Of a stretch of 59,646 bases of DNA, positions 37,494-47,966 are shown piece after piece. The stretch comes from Colwellia sp. D2M02 (GTDB lineage: Bacteria; Pseudomonadota; Gammaproteobacteria; Enterobacterales; Alteromonadaceae), in contig NZ_JAHKPW010000042.1 of the NCBI RefSeq assembly GCF_018860755.1, forward strand, positions 1-59,646, written 5' to 3'. Under the pieces are notes generated by a model, which ran no database searches, was not told the DNA's origin, and saw only the letters and a program-made list of their open reading frames with translations. Each line of letters starts with the position of its first letter. Position 1 is the stretch's first letter. Made by a program: the position numbers and the translations under genes.

Positions 37494-39701
37494 TTAATTT
37501 ATAACCTCATATTCCAAATCGAAAAAGTTCTTTTCTGATAACTTAGCTCTTCTTAATTCTATCGTTGTTAGATTATCATTAAGCTCTGTAATGATGCTTT
37601 GTATCAACTTTATTGTACTTTCTGGGAACTTATAACCTACCGTAATACTTTTGATGTAAACACTAGCTTTATTAACGTTTTTGTTTGGATAACTGGCTTT
37701 TTGATAATAAATTTTATCCCTCTTATATGCAAAAAGCCTAACCTCCTTCTCATATGACCAATCTTTATTTTTAGTAAGCATATATTGGTTGAATAAGTAG
37801 TGTTCTTTTTCTTTATATCTCTTAGTGGTATTTGAGTAATTCACTTTATCAATCCCTGCACCATCAGGTAATTCACCTTCAAAACAGTATTCCACCATTA
37901 GACCTGTGTGATTTTCTGCATAATGCGACCACATTAGCATCGAATTTTCATTATTTGAAAAAGAAGCAAGTCTGAATTCTGGCTTCAAATATGAGTGTTC
38001 CCTCTCTGCGGTCAAGCTGCTGAATGGCAGTTCTATTGGGTCATTGAGTTGTTCAGAAGACGCCAAATAAAAATATTTATTGACTAAGGCGTCCAAAGTA
38101 AACTGATTGAATGGATAATATTTATACAGTGAACGCCCGTTCTCTGCTGTAAATAAGTCATATCTAAAATAACTAGCTATAGAAGTATTAAAATCATCTA
38201 TATATTCATTGTACAGGGACTCTGTTATAGGCTGCTTCGAGCGATTTAAGCAAGATAGATAATTGGCTATAATCACATCGTTTAGTTCACCAGTGGACTT
38301 CATTAAATCGAGTGCCGATGTATAATGTGCTAATGCAATATTAGCATCCCCTTGTTTTTCAAAACATACTGCAAGCATATTAGACACGGAAATAGAAGGT
38401 TCCAATTCTATTAATAACGACCTTGCTTCCTCGTACTTGTTAATTTCAATTAAATAATATGCCAACCTAGTTTTATCTTTTTCATTTAAAGGATCTTCAG
38501 CGGCATTCAACTTTAATATTTCGGTATTGGTGAGGTGTAAGTCCCATTCGTCCTTTAGTAATTTAAGCCTTTCTACTAATAAGTCATGCATATAATGAGT
38601 TAACAAGCTGTCATGACTGAGGTATTCCTCAGCCTCTCGAAATAACTCCCAATTTTCAATTGGATGGAGCTCTTGTTTATCAACAAAATAAGCTTGTGAT
38701 GCCTTTATATTTCTTAATATCAAATAGGCCAGATATAATGGGTTGCAAGTAGATTTTCTAAAAAAATTCTGTTTATTGACGACTACTTCATACTCTTCAT
38801 TTACTTCATAGCCTAAATATAGCGATGAAATTATGTGGTATAACCGTTGTTGGTTATTAATATCTCTTGGTTCATCAATTTCTTCTACTAAGGAGATAAC
38901 ATCATTATATTCTTCAGCTTCAAATGCACTTTTTATGATTGCATCTTTAGTTGGGTTTACTTTTCCTTTTTTTGCTTCAACCTTCACTTCTTCGTAAATA
39001 CGCTTATAGTTCCCCTCTAAATATTTAACGCGTTCAAAGTAGTTAGATTTTTTAACAGCGTATTCGTAATCAATACATTGTTTATCAAGGTACAAATCGA
39101 GAATGCTTTTACTAACCCACTCTTTTTCATTAATGACTCTAATACCATATTCGAATTCCTCTAGATGAAAGCAGCAAATCATGAGCAAGTCATGATAATG
39201 ATCCACTTTATCATCAAGACATATTTCTTTTAATTTCCGCCAATCTGATTTATTAAAATTTGTATCGATGATATGAGGCGCATATACTTTGAGGAGGTTG
39301 TGTGAAACTAGTTCGAACAAATTCGCTTCATAATTGATTTTGATTGTTGCTAAAAAATAAGAGCTATCTTTAGTTAGATCGAAGAGGTTCCACAGTGTAT
39401 GCGCATTTTTATCGTCATACTTTAGTGATTCATTGAAATAATATGTCGCAATCTCACGCTCATTAGGATAATAAAAAAGCTTACGAGCAATGTCTCCCAA
39501 ATAGCTGTACGAGGAAGCATAGCTCCCCTTTTCTTGTAAAATTTTTTTGAAAACTTCAATGGTATCTTTACCTTTCAAATCAAGTAAGAAAAAGTAAAGG
39601 CCTAGATTAATACTATCCTCAGCCCAAACTTTTTCGTTGGATAGGTATTCTAAACTTGCAAATTTTTTGTTTCTAAAATAATTCTTTATTTGGCTATCCA
39701 T
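37494..39701 (-). CDS. Large helical-repeat protein with C-terminal DUF2971-like domain
   Basis: About 735 residues from the preferred start at 39701, which has AAGGG six bases upstream. An in-frame ATG at 39776 would add 25 residues but has a poor ribosome site. The N-terminal ~500 residues are helical and partly TPR-like (for example YEEARSLLIELEP and GDANIALAHYTSALDL). The C-terminal ~220 residues match DUF2971: LYKYYPF, ASSEQLNDPIE, RLASFSNNENSMLMWSHYAENHTG and SYEKEVRLF. The domain has no assigned reaction and occurs in many accessory and suspected defence loci. The gene looks more AT-rich and lysine/asparagine-rich than its neighbours. No signal peptide or membrane helix is seen. Confidence 0.75.
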   Translation of the reverse strand: MDSQIKNYFRNKKFASLEYLSNEKVWAEDSINLGLYFFLLDLKGKDTIEVFKKILQEKGSYASSYSYLGDIARKLFYYPNEREIATYYFNESLKYDDKNAHTLWNLFDLTKDSSYFLATIKINYEANLFELVSHNLLKVYAPHIIDTNFNKSDWRKLKEICLDDKVDHYHDLLMICCFHLEEFEYGIRVINEKEWVSKSILDLYLDKQCIDYEYAVKKSNYFERVKYLEGNYKRIYEEVKVEAKKGKVNPTKDAIIKSAFEAEEYNDVISLVEEIDEPRDINNQQRLYHIISSLYLGYEVNEEYEVVVNKQNFFRKSTCNPLYLAYLILRNIKASQAYFVDKQELHPIENWELFREAEEYLSHDSLLTHYMHDLLVERLKLLKDEWDLHLTNTEILKLNAAEDPLNEKDKTRLAYYLIEINKYEEARSLLIELEPSISVSNMLAVCFEKQGDANIALAHYTSALDLMKSTGELNDVIIANYLSCLNRSKQPITESLYNEYIDDFNTSIASYFRYDLFTAENGRSLYKYYPFNQFTLDALVNKYFYLASSEQLNDPIELPFSSLTAEREHSYLKPEFRLASFSNNENSMLMWSHYAENHTGLMVEYCFEGELPDGAGIDKVNYSNTTKRYKEKEHYLFNQYMLTKNKDWSYEKEVRLFAYKRDKIYYQKASYPNKNVNKASVYIKSITVGYKFPESTIKLIQSIITELNDNLTTIELRRAKLSEKNFFDLEYEVIN

Positions 39702-39856
39702 TCCGTACCCTTTGATTAGGTTAACGTTCAATTTACTGCTTCCAACAACAGCTTTGGTGGATTTACGGCTATCCATATAAATCTAACTTCAAATATTGAA
39801 GAGCCGCTCTTAGAACAGAAGAGACTAAATCAAAGTAAAAACCGTTTAATGTAAGG

Positions 39857-40306
39857 CTAAAACTTCCAAGCAATTTCATTTCTGAGTTTTTCGACTAAGG
39901 TCACTTGCGGGCCGGCTACGGCATAATACACTATGGTTTGCTCGCTTTGTGTAAAACACTTTAGCGCCGCTCTATTATCGTTAAAGTTACCATACGTATA
40001 ATTGCCATTTTGTACCACGGATTTAAAACCGAGTGAATTGAGAATACTTTGGCTTTTCTGTGCGCATAACTCAACCGACTCAGGTAGCGCCTTGTGCCCT
40101 GACCATAAATGTGGCGCGTAAGTTTTAGGTACCGTCACTATGGTATGTTGAGTTTTTACGGTTGTAGGGGCTGTCGCCTGCTTATTATTTTTTATCTCGG
40201 TTTTTTTTGGCTCTGGCTTTGGATTTTCTTCCGTTGATATTGGTGCTGTTGACTTAGATGAGCAACCTATCATTAATACTAAAGGTAATAACATTAACGT
40301 TTTCAT
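39857..40306 (-). CDS. Small hypothetical lipoprotein
   Basis: A 149-residue protein with a lipoprotein signal (MKTLMLLPLVLMIGC, lipobox MIGC) and an AAGGA ribosome site. A Pro/Lys/Thr-rich linker (about 20-60) leads to a compact C-terminal part with two cysteines (LCAQKSQ and ALKCFTQ) that could form a disulphide. I do not recognise the family. It lies 81 bp downstream of the thioesterase on the same strand and may be the last gene of that transcript. Confidence 0.75.
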   Translation of the reverse strand: MKTLMLLPLVLMIGCSSKSTAPISTEENPKPEPKKTEIKNNKQATAPTTVKTQHTIVTVPKTYAPHLWSGHKALPESVELCAQKSQSILNSLGFKSVVQNGNYTYGNFNDNRAALKCFTQSEQTIVYYAVAGPQVTLVEKLRNEIAWKF

Positions 40307-40387
40307 AAAATATCCTTATTAACGTGTTTGTGCATTTTATTGTAATTGTCTGTTAGCTGAATTATATACCCCTTACGGTGGCAAGCT

Positions 40388-40783
40388 TTAGCTCAAACTT
40401 GCTAATACTTCAGCGGGTATTGGTTGTAAACGTTTGTCTTTATCTAAACAGACCATTTCTATATCTGCTATTACGGCCGCTTTGGTGCCATTAGGTCGCC
40501 ATACTTCTTGACGCCATAGTGTTTTGTATTTGCCATCAAAACTATAACGGGTACGAATATCACAAATTTCAGCAAACTCAACACCGTCTTGAAAAATCAT
40601 ATTCGCTTTATATACTGCAAAACCAAGCCCTTGCTCGTTCCATAGTTTGGCGAGTTTGTCACTGTCAATTACATGTTCACGGGCACGTTCAAAGTATTTT
40701 AAAAAGTTAGGGTGATACACCACACCAGAATGGTCGGTGTCTTCATAATAAATTTGTACGGGATGATGAAAAACTTTAGTCAC
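40388..40783 (-). CDS. YbgC/FadM-family acyl-CoA thioesterase
   Basis: A hotdog-fold thioesterase of 131 residues. The N-terminal signature YYEDTDHSGVVYHPNFLKYF (about 10-29) carries the catalytic Asp and the conserved Tyr/His residues. It lies 62 bp downstream of oleD, so it probably belongs to the ole transcript. It could recycle acyl-CoA or tune the acyl pool reaching OleA (inference). The tol-pal YbgC role is unlikely, because no tol genes are nearby. Confidence 0.88.
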   Translation of the reverse strand: MTKVFHHPVQIYYEDTDHSGVVYHPNFLKYFERAREHVIDSDKLAKLWNEQGLGFAVYKANMIFQDGVEFAEICDIRTRYSFDGKYKTLWRQEVWRPNGTKAAVIADIEMVCLDKDKRLQPIPAEVLASLS

Positions 40784-40845
40784 AATATTTCCTGATACGA
40801 TATAAGCGCTTTCTCAACGTGAAGCTCGTTAACGTTATTTGTTGT

Positions 40846-41949
40846 TTAAGATAAAGAGGTACGTAAGCGATCCATGCCTTGCTCAATACTGAACAAGGGC
40901 TGATAATTTAATTCTTTTTTCGCGGCGCTAATATCAAAGTAATGCGCCGTTGATAACTGTTTAGCAACAAAGCGTGTCATGACTGGTTCTTGCTTTTTCC
41001 CTAAAGCTAAATAAAGCCATTCAAGCATAGCACCAACAACGTAGGCAACACTGCTTGGAACACGCTGGCTAACTGGCGGTAAGTTTCGACAAGCAAGTAT
41101 TTTATTGAGCATAATCGCCATCGTAATGGGCTCATCATTACTAATATAATACGCTTTACCTAAACAGCGCGGTTTAGCTTGGGTTAGCTCTAGTGCCGCT
41201 AGAATGTGCGCATAAGCGGCATTGTCGACATAAATGGTATCAACTAGTTTATCTTTTTTTCCAACCAGTTTTAACCGCCCTGCTGCTGCTCGATCGAGCA
41301 CTCTTGGCACTAAATGCGGATCATTCGGCCCCCAAATTAAGTGTGGGCGCAACGCAACAGTTTTTAATGCCGTAGTGTTAGCCGTATCGGCAGTTGTGAT
41401 AGCCGATGAAGCCAACACTAACTGCTCAGCCAGCGCTTTTGATTGAGCATAATAGTTTAAATAACTGCCAGCATAAGGCTGTGATTCATCAACGCCTGCT
41501 TCATCAACGCCGGCAAACGTAACACTGGGCGTGCTGGTATAAACTAAGTTAGCGATATTATGCTGATGACAACTCTCAATGATATTTTTAGCGCCCTCTA
41601 CATTCGCTGAAAAGTATGCTTGCTTACTTCCCCAAACGCCAGCTTTGGCGGCAACATGAAAAACAACATCACAACCTTTCATGGCCTGAGATAACGCTTT
41701 TAAGTCACTAATATCACCTTGAACCATATTAACGCCAGCTTGTTCAAGACCAGGATACTTACCGCGGGCAAAGCCTGTGACGTTAATGCCTGCGGCAACT
41801 AAAAAATGACAAATTTTACGACCTAAAAAGCCACCTGCGCCAGTAACAAAAGCATGATTAACGCGACTTGATAACTGAGAAAGCGCTTGTTGAAGCGCGT
41901 TAGGCAAATCAGCGAAATCATCCGCAATAAGGTTTTTTGCTTTATTCAT
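40846..41949 (-). CDS. oleD: 2-alkyl-3-oxoalkanoate reductase OleD
   Basis: A 367-residue NAD(P)H-dependent short-chain reductase of the extended SDR type. It reduces the beta-keto acid made by OleA to a beta-hydroxy acid. The Rossmann motif is TGAGGFLG (about 36-43) and the catalytic pair lies in YYAQSK. The start overlaps the end of oleC by 8 bp. The oleA-B-C-D order on one strand strongly supports the name over a generic steroid dehydrogenase. Confidence 0.93.
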   Translation of the reverse strand: MNKAKNLIADDFADLPNALQQALSQLSSRVNHAFVTGAGGFLGRKICHFLVAAGINVTGFARGKYPGLEQAGVNMVQGDISDLKALSQAMKGCDVVFHVAAKAGVWGSKQAYFSANVEGAKNIIESCHQHNIANLVYTSTPSVTFAGVDEAGVDESQPYAGSYLNYYAQSKALAEQLVLASSAITTADTANTTALKTVALRPHLIWGPNDPHLVPRVLDRAAAGRLKLVGKKDKLVDTIYVDNAAYAHILAALELTQAKPRCLGKAYYISNDEPITMAIMLNKILACRNLPPVSQRVPSSVAYVVGAMLEWLYLALGKKQEPVMTRFVAKQLSTAHYFDISAAKKELNYQPLFSIEQGMDRLRTSLS

Positions 41950-43750
41950 AATGAGTTTGTGCCCAGAGCGCTAATTTTTCTCGAAATATTTTCGCATTAT
42001 GACGAATATCAACAGGAAAATCGGGATGTATCAAAAAGTGCTTAATGCCTTTAGTTTGCGGATGCTTTAACGCTATAGCAAACAAATCACTAAATAATTG
42101 TTGTTGTGCTTGAGCTGATATTTTTTTGCCTTTCGAGGTTAACTCTATACACAGTAATGGCGTTTTCGCGCCAAGTAATGTCACTGAAACTAACGCGGTA
42201 CGCTTTACATCATCATGGGTATTAAATATCCGCTCACACGGAATAGAAAAGTATTGCTTATTTGGTGTATCAACTCGATGTGCTTTTCGTCCACACATCC
42301 ACAAGCGCCCTTGGCTGTCTTGATAACCTAAATCGCCCATACGGTGACGAACGGTAGTTTTATGATGCTCTTGCTTATTTGTGCCAGCTACATGACTATA
42401 AATTTTCGCTTGTTCTGTTGCAGTATCGCGCTGGTAATAACTATGACTGACCATGTCTCCACTCACAACAATTTCACCTATGGTGTTTTTGGGTAACGCT
42501 AAATCGTCATGCCATGTATCAATAACATCATCGGTAATGGCAATGATGCTAATTTCTACACCATCAATAGCACGGCCAACACAGATACCACCACCATTAT
42601 CGGTAATGTCGGTAGTGGTTAATAGCTCATTGCTTCCTATTTGGGTTAATGGCAATGACTCTGTTGCGCCATATGATGTAAGCACTTCTACATGAGAACT
42701 TAATAACGGAATAAAGCGTTTAATCGAACTCAAAGTAGCGGGCGCTCCCGCGGAAATAACGCGCTTTAAACTTAATAGTTGATGTGGTTGACCATTAGCC
42801 TTGCTACCTGCCTGTCCGAGTACTTCAATCAGTGCCGGATTAGCGAACAAGTTAGTACATTGATATTTTTCAATCGCAGCAAAAATAAACGCAGGATTGG
42901 CTTTAATCGGTTTACTGGCATCCATGTCGGGTATAATTGACGCCATACCCAATGCAGGACCGAAAAGTGAAAATAACGGAAATGTTGCTAAATCACGCTC
43001 GCCAGCAACAATACCATAGTCGTTTTTTAAAGCGCTAATTTGTGCTTCAAACATTTTATGGCTATAAACCACCCCTTTTGGCGTACCGGTACTACCACTG
43101 GTAAATAAAATTGCTGATATTTCATCATCACTAAGCGTCGCCATTGGAAAGGGCTCAACACTTGGGTGTTTTTTCAATAAACGATTAAGCGTTAAACCAC
43201 CTATTATAGTCGCTAAAGTATTAGAGCCTCCAACGGTTAGCAGTAGCTTAACGCTATTTTTTCCCCAACCAAAAAGTTTACGTGCAATATGTGCTTTAGG
43301 TATACCAATAAAAACATCGGGAGCTGATTCAGCAAAACATTGCTTTAAGTTTTTAACTCCCATGCCGGGGTCAACTAAAATTGGAACAATGCCAGCTTTA
43401 AAAAGAGCAAAGGTTAACGAAAAAAAATCAATACTTGGCGTAACCATTAGCACCGCTTTCATACCACGTTTAATGCCATAAGCGAGTAACGCATGAGCAA
43501 TAGCATCACTTTGCTGATGCAGTTGTGCAAAACTTAACTCGTCGTAAAAAAGCTTATTAACGTTAGCGTTTAAAGCGTTACGATTGAAACCACGATAGCG
43601 CTGTACTGAAACAGCTAAATTGTTGGGGGTAAGTTTAGCAGCACTCGCTAAGTGCCGACATAAATTGGCATCAGACAAAATAGCGCTAGATGAAGTGACG
43701 TTAGAAACATCTATTTTAGCCTGGTTATTATCGTTATTTAGGTTATCCAT
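41942..43750 (-). CDS. oleC: OleC beta-lactone synthetase (acyl-CoA ligase family)
   Basis: A 602-residue AMP-binding enzyme. OleC activates the 2-alkyl-3-hydroxyalkanoic acid with ATP and closes it to a beta-lactone. The P-loop is [12 protein letters not shown] (about 215-226). The region around [12 protein letters not shown] and the RMGDLGY hinge match the superfamily. A polar leader of about 35 residues precedes the domain. It begins 34 bp after oleB and overlaps oleD by 8 bp. Older annotation as fatty-acid CoA ligase reflects homology, not its reaction. Confidence 0.93.
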   Translation of the reverse strand: MDNLNNDNNQAKIDVSNVTSSSAILSDANLCRHLASAAKLTPNNLAVSVQRYRGFNRNALNANVNKLFYDELSFAQLHQQSDAIAHALLAYGIKRGMKAVLMVTPSIDFFSLTFALFKAGIVPILVDPGMGVKNLKQCFAESAPDVFIGIPKAHIARKLFGWGKNSVKLLLTVGGSNTLATIIGGLTLNRLLKKHPSVEPFPMATLSDDEISAILFTSGSTGTPKGVVYSHKMFEAQISALKNDYGIVAGERDLATFPLFSLFGPALGMASIIPDMDASKPIKANPAFIFAAIEKYQCTNLFANPALIEVLGQAGSKANGQPHQLLSLKRVISAGAPATLSSIKRFIPLLSSHVEVLTSYGATESLPLTQIGSNELLTTTDITDNGGGICVGRAIDGVEISIIAITDDVIDTWHDDLALPKNTIGEIVVSGDMVSHSYYQRDTATEQAKIYSHVAGTNKQEHHKTTVRHRMGDLGYQDSQGRLWMCGRKAHRVDTPNKQYFSIPCERIFNTHDDVKRTALVSVTLLGAKTPLLCIELTSKGKKISAQAQQQLFSDLFAIALKHPQTKGIKHFLIHPDFPVDIRHNAKIFREKLALWAQTHYE

Positions 43751-43784
43751 GGCATGGCTCGTTTAGCACTAATTTTACTGTTTG

Positions 43785-44678
43785 TTATAGTAAGGTACTT
43801 TCAGTTTTAGCAATAAAATCACTAATTAGTGGTACAACTTCATCACTAGCATCTTCTAAAATATAATGTCCGCAATCATCAAAGGCGTGTACTTGTGCAT
43901 TGGGAAAACGTTGTTGCCATTCATTGAGAAAGTGCTTGTCAAAAACAAAGTCTTTTAGCCCCCAACAAATAATAGTTGGTAGCGTTTTGAACTGGCTCAG
44001 GCTTTGAGCAATTTCAGACACTAACGCGTAGTTTCTATCATGGGGCTTTAAGGGAATATCTTGAATAAAACGTAACGTAGAAATACGGTTTTTCCATGAA
44101 TTAAAAGGCGCAACATAGGCTTGACGCACTGATTTTTTCATAGGCTTTCGCTTAACACCAATAAATGATGCTATACCTGAAAAGGCATTAAAGCCACGCA
44201 CTAAAATTGTTCCAAGGGTAGTATTACGGCCTAACCATAAAGCGGCAGGCAGTTTTTTACTCGCAGGTAAATGAAAAGCGCCCGTATTTAAAACGACTAA
44301 GCGTTTAATACGTTCGGGATGGCGTGCTGCGTATCCTAAACCTATCATACCGCCCCAATCATGTACCACTAAGGTAATATTATCTTTAACATTTAAGTGG
44401 TCAAGTAATGCTTCAAGATCATCAATACGGTTTTTTAAGGTGTAATCATAATCGGCATCATCAGGTTTATCTGATAAACCACAACCAATATGATCAGGTA
44501 CAATACATTGGTGGTTAGTGCGTAATGCACTCACTAAGTTTCGGTAATAAAAAGACCAACTTGGATTGCCATGCACCATAACAACTGGTGAGCCTTGACC
44601 TTCATTCAAATAATGGTATTGCTGACCGTTACGGGTAATAAAGTTTTCTTTAAAGGGAAAAAGTGCTTTATCTATCAT
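43785..44678 (-). CDS. oleB: OleB beta-lactone decarboxylase (alpha/beta hydrolase)
   Basis: An alpha/beta-hydrolase of the haloalkane-dehalogenase type, about 297 residues. OleB removes CO2 from the beta-lactone to give the cis-olefin. The oxyanion region is VMVHGNPSWSF, the nucleophile Asp is in VVHDWGGMIG, and the catalytic His is in DCGHYIL. I set the start at the ATG that overlaps the oleA stop by one base (TAATG). A frame extending 27 bases further into oleA exists. Confidence 0.92.
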   Translation of the reverse strand: MIDKALFPFKENFITRNGQQYHYLNEGQGSPVVMVHGNPSWSFYYRNLVSALRTNHQCIVPDHIGCGLSDKPDDADYDYTLKNRIDDLEALLDHLNVKDNITLVVHDWGGMIGLGYAARHPERIKRLVVLNTGAFHLPASKKLPAALWLGRNTTLGTILVRGFNAFSGIASFIGVKRKPMKKSVRQAYVAPFNSWKNRISTLRFIQDIPLKPHDRNYALVSEIAQSLSQFKTLPTIICWGLKDFVFDKHFLNEWQQRFPNAQVHAFDDCGHYILEDASDEVVPLISDFIAKTESTLL

Positions 44679-45727
44679 TACCATTTCAGCCCTAACATCA
44701 TACAATTTAAACCACTGCCTATGCCTAAAAAGCTGACATTATCGCCTTTTTGTAGAAAACCTTGATCATGAGCCATCGCGGCAGTCACCGGTAAAGATAC
44801 CGTGCCCATATTGCCTAATTTTTGAAAAGTAGGAAATTCTTTCTCTGCGGGAATATTCAGTGCCGTTAACACTTGTTTTTGATTGGCAGCACCAACTTGG
44901 TGGCAAATAACTTTATCAACTTGTTCAACAACCCACTGCTGTTGTTGTAAAAAGTGCTCCCAAGTGTCCTTTGCTAACATCACACCTTCTTTCAATAAAC
45001 TTACCGCGTCGGTGCGCATAAATTCACGAAATAGCTGTGGTCCCACTTCTTTCAAGCCCCACTGACATAAATTATTATGTTCTGGTGCTGATAAATGGCT
45101 AGCACTTAATAGCTGGTGACTGCGATCAGAAGTTAGTGCCAGTGTACCATCAGTAATTAATACCGCGACAGCACCTGAGCCTCCAGTTAGCGTTGCTAAC
45201 GAGCGTGCATAATTTTGCATGGTTGGATCAGCAAGCATATCTTCAATGGTAACATCGACAATATGACGAGCCGATTCACAAGAAACCACTAAGCCAGCTT
45301 TTATTTGCCCAAGCTCGATACGATTAGCGATGTCTAAAATACCTGATAAAACCCCTAAACAAGCGTTACTAATATCGTAAATCGCAGTATCTTTTAAAAC
45401 ACCAAGTTTTGCCGCTATACGACAAGCCGTAGCAGGCTCGTGTTGATCACGACAAACACCGGTATAAACCACAGCACCTAAGTCAGCAACGTCAATATTT
45501 GTTTCAGCAATAGCTTTTTGTGCCGCAACAATAGCACCATCAGATAACACATGCTCCTTAGGCCACCAACGACGTTCAACAATACCTGTTAAAGCAGAAA
45601 GTTGTCCCATAGGAATACGATATTTTTGATATAACGGCGTTAAACGGGATTCTAACGCTGAACTACTAACAATTTCAGGAGCTAATTCGTAAGCTAAACT
45701 ATTTATAAAAACGCGGGAATATTTCAT
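44678..45727 (-). CDS. oleA: OleA acyl-CoA condensing enzyme (thiolase superfamily)
   Basis: A 349-residue FabH-like enzyme that joins two fatty acyl-CoA molecules head to head, the committed step of long-chain olefin formation. The catalytic Cys is in SNACLGVLSG, the His in VICHQVGAANQ and the Asn in KLGNMGTVSLP. The longer N-terminus compared with FabH fits OleA. It heads the ole genes and follows a 459-bp spacer. In Shewanella and Colwellia relatives, OleA uses polyunsaturated acyl chains to make C31 polyenes. Confidence 0.94.
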   Translation of the reverse strand: MKYSRVFINSLAYELAPEIVSSSALESRLTPLYQKYRIPMGQLSALTGIVERRWWPKEHVLSDGAIVAAQKAIAETNIDVADLGAVVYTGVCRDQHEPATACRIAAKLGVLKDTAIYDISNACLGVLSGILDIANRIELGQIKAGLVVSCESARHIVDVTIEDMLADPTMQNYARSLATLTGGSGAVAVLITDGTLALTSDRSHQLLSASHLSAPEHNNLCQWGLKEVGPQLFREFMRTDAVSLLKEGVMLAKDTWEHFLQQQQWVVEQVDKVICHQVGAANQKQVLTALNIPAEKEFPTFQKLGNMGTVSLPVTAAMAHDQGFLQKGDNVSFLGIGSGLNCMMLGLKW

Positions 45728-45815
45728 CTATATGATTTTTACTTATTTATGGTTTGTATTGCTTAACTGCTATCTATTTAATGCGATAACGTCACTTTCA
45801 CTGTTAGACAATATC

Positions 45816-45826
45816 GTGATAATCAC
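45816..45826. promoter_or_regulatory. Possible operator palindrome before oleA
   Basis: GTGATAATCAC is a perfect 5+1+5 palindrome within TCGTGATAATCACAA, 90 bp upstream of the oleA start. I cannot assign a regulator to it. Confidence 0.3.
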
Positions 45827-46139
45827 AACTGTTGTTCACATCTAAGCTTGTTTCTCATGTTAAAACATTAAAAACGTGAACAAAATCATCGATAACACCG
45901 TTATCAATAACGCAGCAATAATAGCCAATTAAAATTATTACTTATATGGGGCGCCATTTGAGCAAGAATAACTGTAGGATTCAACCAAAAGATTAGCTAA
46001 TGTTAAACATTCCATTGGATTTTTCACATTTTTGTCGTTTTACTGTGACAATTTCGATAACGCTTGCGCTGAAAAAGTTAATTTGTGAATAGTAATGGCT
46101 ACTGAAATTAAAAGAATGTACTACTGTTATCATTAGCAC

Positions 46140-46175
46140 AAAAAAGTAGTAATGAATGGTAATTCATTACTACTT
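46140..46175 (-). terminator. Strong terminator of the second chemoreceptor gene
   Basis: A perfect 14-bp stem AAGTAGTAATGAAT / ATTCATTACTACTT (46144-46157, 46162-46175) with a 4-base loop. On the minus strand it is followed by a T-run, 12 bases after the chemoreceptor stop codon. Confidence 0.9.
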
Positions 46176-46186
46176 AACGTTAAAAA

Positions 46187-47806
46187 CTACATAGAGAATT
46201 TATTGATTTCTGTCTCTAAATTAACACTTAGCTGTTGTGTTTCATGTGCTGCTGTTTGTGCTTGATGCGATACACTTGAGGTATTTTCAGCCGTATCTGA
46301 AATATTAACGATACGTCTTGCCGTATCTTCACCAGCTTCTAATTGCTCAGTTGCCGCAGTCGATATTTGATGACTCATTTGTGATATTTCACCCAATGAG
46401 TTGGCAATTTTTTGTAATTGCTCTGATACTTGCTGTGATTTTTCAACTGTTTGTTCGCTGGTTTCAATACTTTGACTGACTGATGATTTAGCATCTTTCG
46501 CTGCATTTTGCAGTTTAGTAATCATTTGATGAATTTCTTCAGTGCTACTTTGAGTACGTTGTGCTAATTGACGTACTTCATCAGCAACAACCGCAAAGCC
46601 TCGCCCTTGGTCACCAGCTCTAGCCGCTTCAATTGCCGCGTTTAATGCCAGTAAGTTGGTTTGCTCTGCAATACTTTGAATAACCGTTAATACATTAGCA
46701 ATGCTATTAACTTCATCATCTAATATCTGAATATTAGCGCCAGCACTTTCTATTTGCGTTTCTAATAAGTTAATCGTTTTAGACGCTTCTTGGGTAAGAA
46801 CATTCGCCGTTTCACCTTGCTCTTCAGCTTCAACAACTGAACTTGCCGTTTGTTGCGCGTTTTCAGCGACGGCACTGGCCGAGGCTGTTAATTCGGTAAT
46901 TGCCGAAGCAACCATTTGAGTTTCATCACTCATTGCACGAGTTAATTTATCTAACTCTGTGGCACGGCTTTCAGAATCATGTGTTTGCGACTTTAAGTGG
47001 TCTGTAACATGCTTAATGCCTTGTACTACTTGTTGTAAGGATGCTTGCATGTAATTAATTGCCCCAACAACACTTTCATTACTGGCATCGCTAAAACGAG
47101 CTTCTTGTTTTAAATCACCACGAGAAACTTTAAGTACAAGTTTATGTACGTCATCAATTTCAGCACCTAAAGCATTATTTAGCGCAAAACCAAAACGTGC
47201 TAAGGCAGCAGATAATATTACCGCAATAATGACTGATAGCGAAAATAACCATTTAGCGGTTGACCAATAACGCGCATCACTTTCAGCTTCGCTAATACCT
47301 GTACCGATATACCAGCCCCATTTAGGCGTTTTTTCAACAACCGAGGTAAGATCAACCACTTGCCCATCACGTTCTGAATTCCAGTGATAAGTAATGATTT
47401 GATTGGTTTTATTACCCACTAAACCAGCAACCATTTGCCCGATACTCTGCCCTTGAGCATCTTTAAAATCATTAAAACTAGTACCGTGTAATTGAGGATC
47501 ATGAGGCGTGGCTACAAAATCAAGATTATCATCAACCACATAAACATACTCAGAGTCATGATATTTATTTTCTCTAAGCATTTGAGTAGCAAAGGTCTTC
47601 GCTTGTGTTTCCGTTAGCTCGCCTTGGCTAACCAATAACTCGAACTGTTGTACAATATTCACAGTCGACTTCATTAGCTGGTTTATGCGAGCAATATTAT
47701 CACTTTGACTTGCTTGATTTAAAACCTGTAAACCTAATACAGCAACACTAATTAGTGACAAAAATAACACCACTACAAACGTTAAAATCTTTGCTCGTAA
47801 ATTCAT
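46187..47806 (-). CDS. Methyl-accepting chemotaxis protein with periplasmic single Cache domain
   Basis: Chemoreceptor of 539 residues. Helix 1 (about 6-28) and helix 2 (about 186-208) enclose an sCache_2 domain with [21 protein letters not shown]- and [11 protein letters not shown]-type motifs. A HAMP-like region and coiled coil lead to the tip [20 protein letters not shown]. No C-terminal CheR pentapeptide is present. It is the second receptor of this class in the window; the two differ clearly in the sensor domain, so different ligands are likely. It has its own strong terminator. Confidence 0.93.
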   Translation of the reverse strand: MNLRAKILTFVVVLFLSLISVAVLGLQVLNQASQSDNIARINQLMKSTVNIVQQFELLVSQGELTETQAKTFATQMLRENKYHDSEYVYVVDDNLDFVATPHDPQLHGTSFNDFKDAQGQSIGQMVAGLVGNKTNQIITYHWNSERDGQVVDLTSVVEKTPKWGWYIGTGISEAESDARYWSTAKWLFSLSVIIAVILSAALARFGFALNNALGAEIDDVHKLVLKVSRGDLKQEARFSDASNESVVGAINYMQASLQQVVQGIKHVTDHLKSQTHDSESRATELDKLTRAMSDETQMVASAITELTASASAVAENAQQTASSVVEAEEQGETANVLTQEASKTINLLETQIESAGANIQILDDEVNSIANVLTVIQSIAEQTNLLALNAAIEAARAGDQGRGFAVVADEVRQLAQRTQSSTEEIHQMITKLQNAAKDAKSSVSQSIETSEQTVEKSQQVSEQLQKIANSLGEISQMSHQISTAATEQLEAGEDTARRIVNISDTAENTSSVSHQAQTAAHETQQLSVNLETEINKFSM

Positions 47807-47966
47807 ACGTACTACCTTAATTTTTTTAGTCTAAATTTAATAATAACTACTCAATTTAATTTTACTAGCAAAACACTACAACTAAAAGTGAATATTTAAT
47901 TGAAATATTAGTATAAAAAAACAGGCGTAGCCACTTAAATTTTTTAAAACAATAACTTAGATAGCG

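Larger units (their letters stand above)
45728..46186. other. 459-bp region upstream of oleA, downstream of a chemoreceptor
   Basis: It contains the chemoreceptor terminator (46140-46175), the palindrome GTGATAATCAC (45816-45826) about 90 bp before oleA, and several TTATCAATAACG-like direct and inverted segments near 45890-45910. It must carry the ole promoter. I found no small gene. Confidence 0.5.

Noticed and set aside
39799-39811. AAGAGCCGCTCTT as a terminator after the ole genes
   Set aside because: A one-base loop and no T-run make a terminator unlikely.
43785-44705. oleB starting at 44705
   Set aside because: This start lies inside oleA with no ribosome site; the TAATG overlap at 44678 is the usual coupled arrangement.
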